6,359 nucleotides of DNA, taken from contig PNNE01000313.1 in the NCBI GenBank assembly GCA_013824055.1, forward strand, positions 1-6,359, in the 5' to 3' direction. Below the pieces are notes generated by a model, which was given only the letters and a program-made list of their open reading frames with translations, was not told where the DNA came from and searched no databases. This stretch comes from Rhodobacter sp. (GTDB lineage Bacteria; Pseudomonadota; Alphaproteobacteria; Rhodobacterales; Rhodobacteraceae). Shown here piece after piece: positions 5,078-6,359 of this stretch (the first letter of the stretch is position 1; the number at the start of each line of letters is the position of its first letter). The position numbers and the translations under genes were made by a program.

Positions 5078-6283
5078 CTAGCGCAGTGCTTCGGCAATCC
5101 GCGCCGCCAGCTGCCGCGCGACCTCGTCCTTGCCCATCCGAGGCCAGACCTCGGCCCCGGCGTCCGAGATCAGCGTGACCGCATTCTCGGCGCCGCCCAT
5201 GATCCCGGTCCCCGGAGACACATCATTCGCCACGATCCAGTCGCAGCCCTTGCGCGCCCGCTTGGCCGTGGCGTGGGCAACGACATCCGTCGTCTCGGCG
5301 GCAAAGCCCACCACCAGCCGGGGCCGCCTTGACCCTTGCGAGACCAGGGCCAGAATGTCCGGGTTCTCGGCGAACTCCAGTGCCGGGGCCTTCCCCGAGC
5401 GGTCCTTCTTCAGCTTCTGCCCGCTGACATTGGCGATCCGCCAGTCCGCCACCGCCGCCGCCATCACCGCCGCATCGGCAGGCAGCGCCGCCTCGACCGC
5501 CGCCGCCATCTCGGCCGCCGTCTCGACCCGAACCACCTGCACACCACCCGGAGGAGGCACCGCCGCAGGCCCGGTCACGAATGTCACCCGCGCGCCCAGA
5601 TCGCGAAGTGCCGCACCCAGCGCCGCCCCCTGCGCCCCCGAGGACCGGTTGGCGATATAGCGCACCGGGTCAATGGCTTCATGTGTCGGACCAGAGGTCA
5701 CGACCACATGCCGCCCGGCCAGAGGTCCGCCGCCAAGCGCCGCCCCGATCGCCTCAAGGATCGCCTGAACGATGGCCGCAGGTTCCGCCATCCGCCCCGG
5801 CCCATATTCGCCGCAGGCCATCTCGCCCTCGTCCGGGCCGACCATCAGCACCCCGTCCGCCCGCAAGACGCCAAGGTTCCGCTGCGTCGCCGGGTGCTGC
5901 CACATCCGCACGTTCATCGCCGGAGCGACCAGCACCCGCTTGTCCGTCGCCAGAAGCAGCGTCGAGGCCAGGTCATCCGCCCGCCCGCCCGCCATCTTTG
6001 CCAGCAGGTCCGCCGTCGCCGGGGCCACGACCAGCAGGTCGGCCGACCGCGACAGCTCGATATGCCCCATCTCGGCTTCCGAGGTCAGGTCGAACAGCGC
6101 CTCATGCACCTTGGACTTCGCCAGCGCGCCGACAGAAAGGGGCGTGACAAACTCGGACCCGGCGCGCGTCAGGACCGGCGTGACCGACCCACCCGCCTTC
6201 TGGATCAGCCGGACCAGCTCCAGCGCCTTGTAGGCCGCGATCCCGCCGCCGATGATCAGAAGTATGCGCTTGCCAGCCAGCAT
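5078..6283 (-). CDS. coaBC: Bifunctional phosphopantothenoylcysteine decarboxylase / phosphopantothenate-cysteine ligase
   Basis: Two steps of coenzyme A synthesis in one 401-residue cytoplasmic protein: the C-terminal CoaB half joins 4'-phosphopantothenate to cysteine using CTP, and the N-terminal flavin-dependent CoaC half decarboxylates the product to 4'-phosphopantetheine. CoaC (about 1-180) shows the FMN-binding start GKRILLIIGGGIAAYK, the catalytic His H74 in MGHIELSR, PAMN at 121-124 with N124, and the conserved Cys C157 in ACGEYGPGRM. CoaB (about 188-401) shows VTSGPTHEAIDPVRYIANRSSG (195-216), AAVADWR (276-282) and QKLKK (289-293), the conserved lysine region. Length and motifs are intact. 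The ATG at 6283 has GAGGGG five bases upstream. It heads a likely unit with dut and moeB; the gap to dut is 55 bases. Confidence 0.97.
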   Translation of the reverse strand: MLAGKRILLIIGGGIAAYKALELVRLIQKAGGSVTPVLTRAGSEFVTPLSVGALAKSKVHEALFDLTSEAEMGHIELSRSADLLVVAPATADLLAKMAGGRADDLASTLLLATDKRVLVAPAMNVRMWQHPATQRNLGVLRADGVLMVGPDEGEMACGEYGPGRMAEPAAIVQAILEAIGAALGGGPLAGRHVVVTSGPTHEAIDPVRYIANRSSGAQGAALGAALRDLGARVTFVTGPAAVPPPGGVQVVRVETAAEMAAAVEAALPADAAVMAAAVADWRIANVSGQKLKKDRSGKAPALEFAENPDILALVSQGSRRPRLVVGFAAETTDVVAHATAKRARKGCDWIVANDVSPGTGIMGGAENAVTLISDAGAEVWPRMGKDEVARQLAARIAEALR

Positions 6284-6302
6284 GATGCCCCTCGCCCAGT
6301 TG

Positions 6303-6325
6303 GCAGGACGTTAGGCGTGTCCTGC
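6303..6325. promoter_or_regulatory. Inverted repeat before coaBC
   Basis: GCAGGAC (6303-6309) and GTCCTGC (6319-6325) are perfect 7-base arms around nine bases, 19 bases before the coaBC start codon. The repeat overlaps the -10 and spacer of the candidate promoter here, so it could be an operator. It could also form a hairpin in an mRNA coming from further upstream. Confidence 0.5.
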
Positions 6326-6336
6326 GGCAAACTCAA
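6308..6336 (-). promoter_or_regulatory. Weak candidate promoter for coaBC-dut-moeB
   Basis: On the minus strand TTGAGT (6336-6331) and TAACGT (6313-6308) are 17 bases apart. The -35 agrees at four or five positions, but the -10 is poor (three of six). Transcription would start near 6301, about 18 bases before the ATG, leaving room for the GAGGGG ribosome binding site. Offered only because position and spacing are right. Confidence 0.25.
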
Positions 6337-6337
6337 T

Positions 6338-6354
6338 CGCCCGGCGACAGGGCG
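6338..6354 (-). terminator. Possible hairpin end of an upstream gene
   Basis: CGCCC and GGGCG (6338-6342 and 6350-6354) form a 5-bp stem with a seven-base loop. On the minus strand ATTGAGTTTG follows, a poor T-rich tail. It may end a gene lying beyond the right edge of the window, but the tail is weak and the same bases form the candidate coaBC -35. Confidence 0.22.
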
Positions 6355-6359
6355 GGCCG

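Noticed and set aside
5023..5097. Longer dut reading frame starting at TTG 5097 or ATG 5037
   Set aside because: The TTG start would overlap the end of coaBC and translate the intergenic AAATATC element. The ATG at 5037 has a poorer ribosome binding site than the one at 5022.
5581..6147. Plus-strand open frames across coaBC
   Set aside because: They are antisense to a clear coaBC gene and rich in Pro, Arg and Ala, with no domain.

Overview
This GC-rich window carries six protein genes, all on the minus strand. It looks like ordinary core and housekeeping DNA of an alphaproteobacterium, most likely a member of the Rhodobacteraceae. The grounds are the strong G/C third-position bias, the gene families present, the coaBC-dut-moeB order, a MoeB-like protein with a membrane-spanning N-terminus, and a GGCCCAAATATCCCCGCCGG-type intergenic element that I recall as common in that family. 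I see no mobile element, CRISPR array, rRNA or tRNA.

Reading in the direction of transcription (right to left), the first unit is coaBC (6283-5078), dut (5022-4552) and a MoeB/ThiF/HesA-type adenylyltransferase (4555-3494). CoaBC makes 4'-phosphopantetheine for coenzyme A. Dut removes dUTP and supplies dUMP. The MoeB-like protein activates a sulfur-carrier protein, probably MoaD for molybdopterin. dut and moeB overlap by an ATGA, which suggests translational coupling. A candidate promoter with an inverted repeat lies just before coaBC.

A 243-base gap (3251-3493) follows. It is the richest non-coding stretch here. It holds an AT-rich palindrome at the moeB stop codon, a weak candidate promoter, a stem closing a loop with four G-tracts, and a long imperfect hairpin. 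Together these look like a structured, regulated 5' leader for the next unit.

The second unit is a periplasmic polar amino-acid binding protein (3250-2465) and its inner-membrane permease (2426-1632). The 38-base space between them contains a perfect 7-bp G/C hairpin that covers the permease ribosome binding site. No ATPase gene is present in the window. After a 174-base gap with a triple 11-base tandem repeat, a small hairpin and a second copy of the AAATATC element, the last gene is an M3 zinc oligopeptidase of the Dcp type (1457 to beyond position 1), cut by the window edge.

I did not find a clearly new biological system. The best leads are regulatory: the structured leader before the transporter, the hairpin over the permease ribosome binding site, and the membrane-tethered MoeB.
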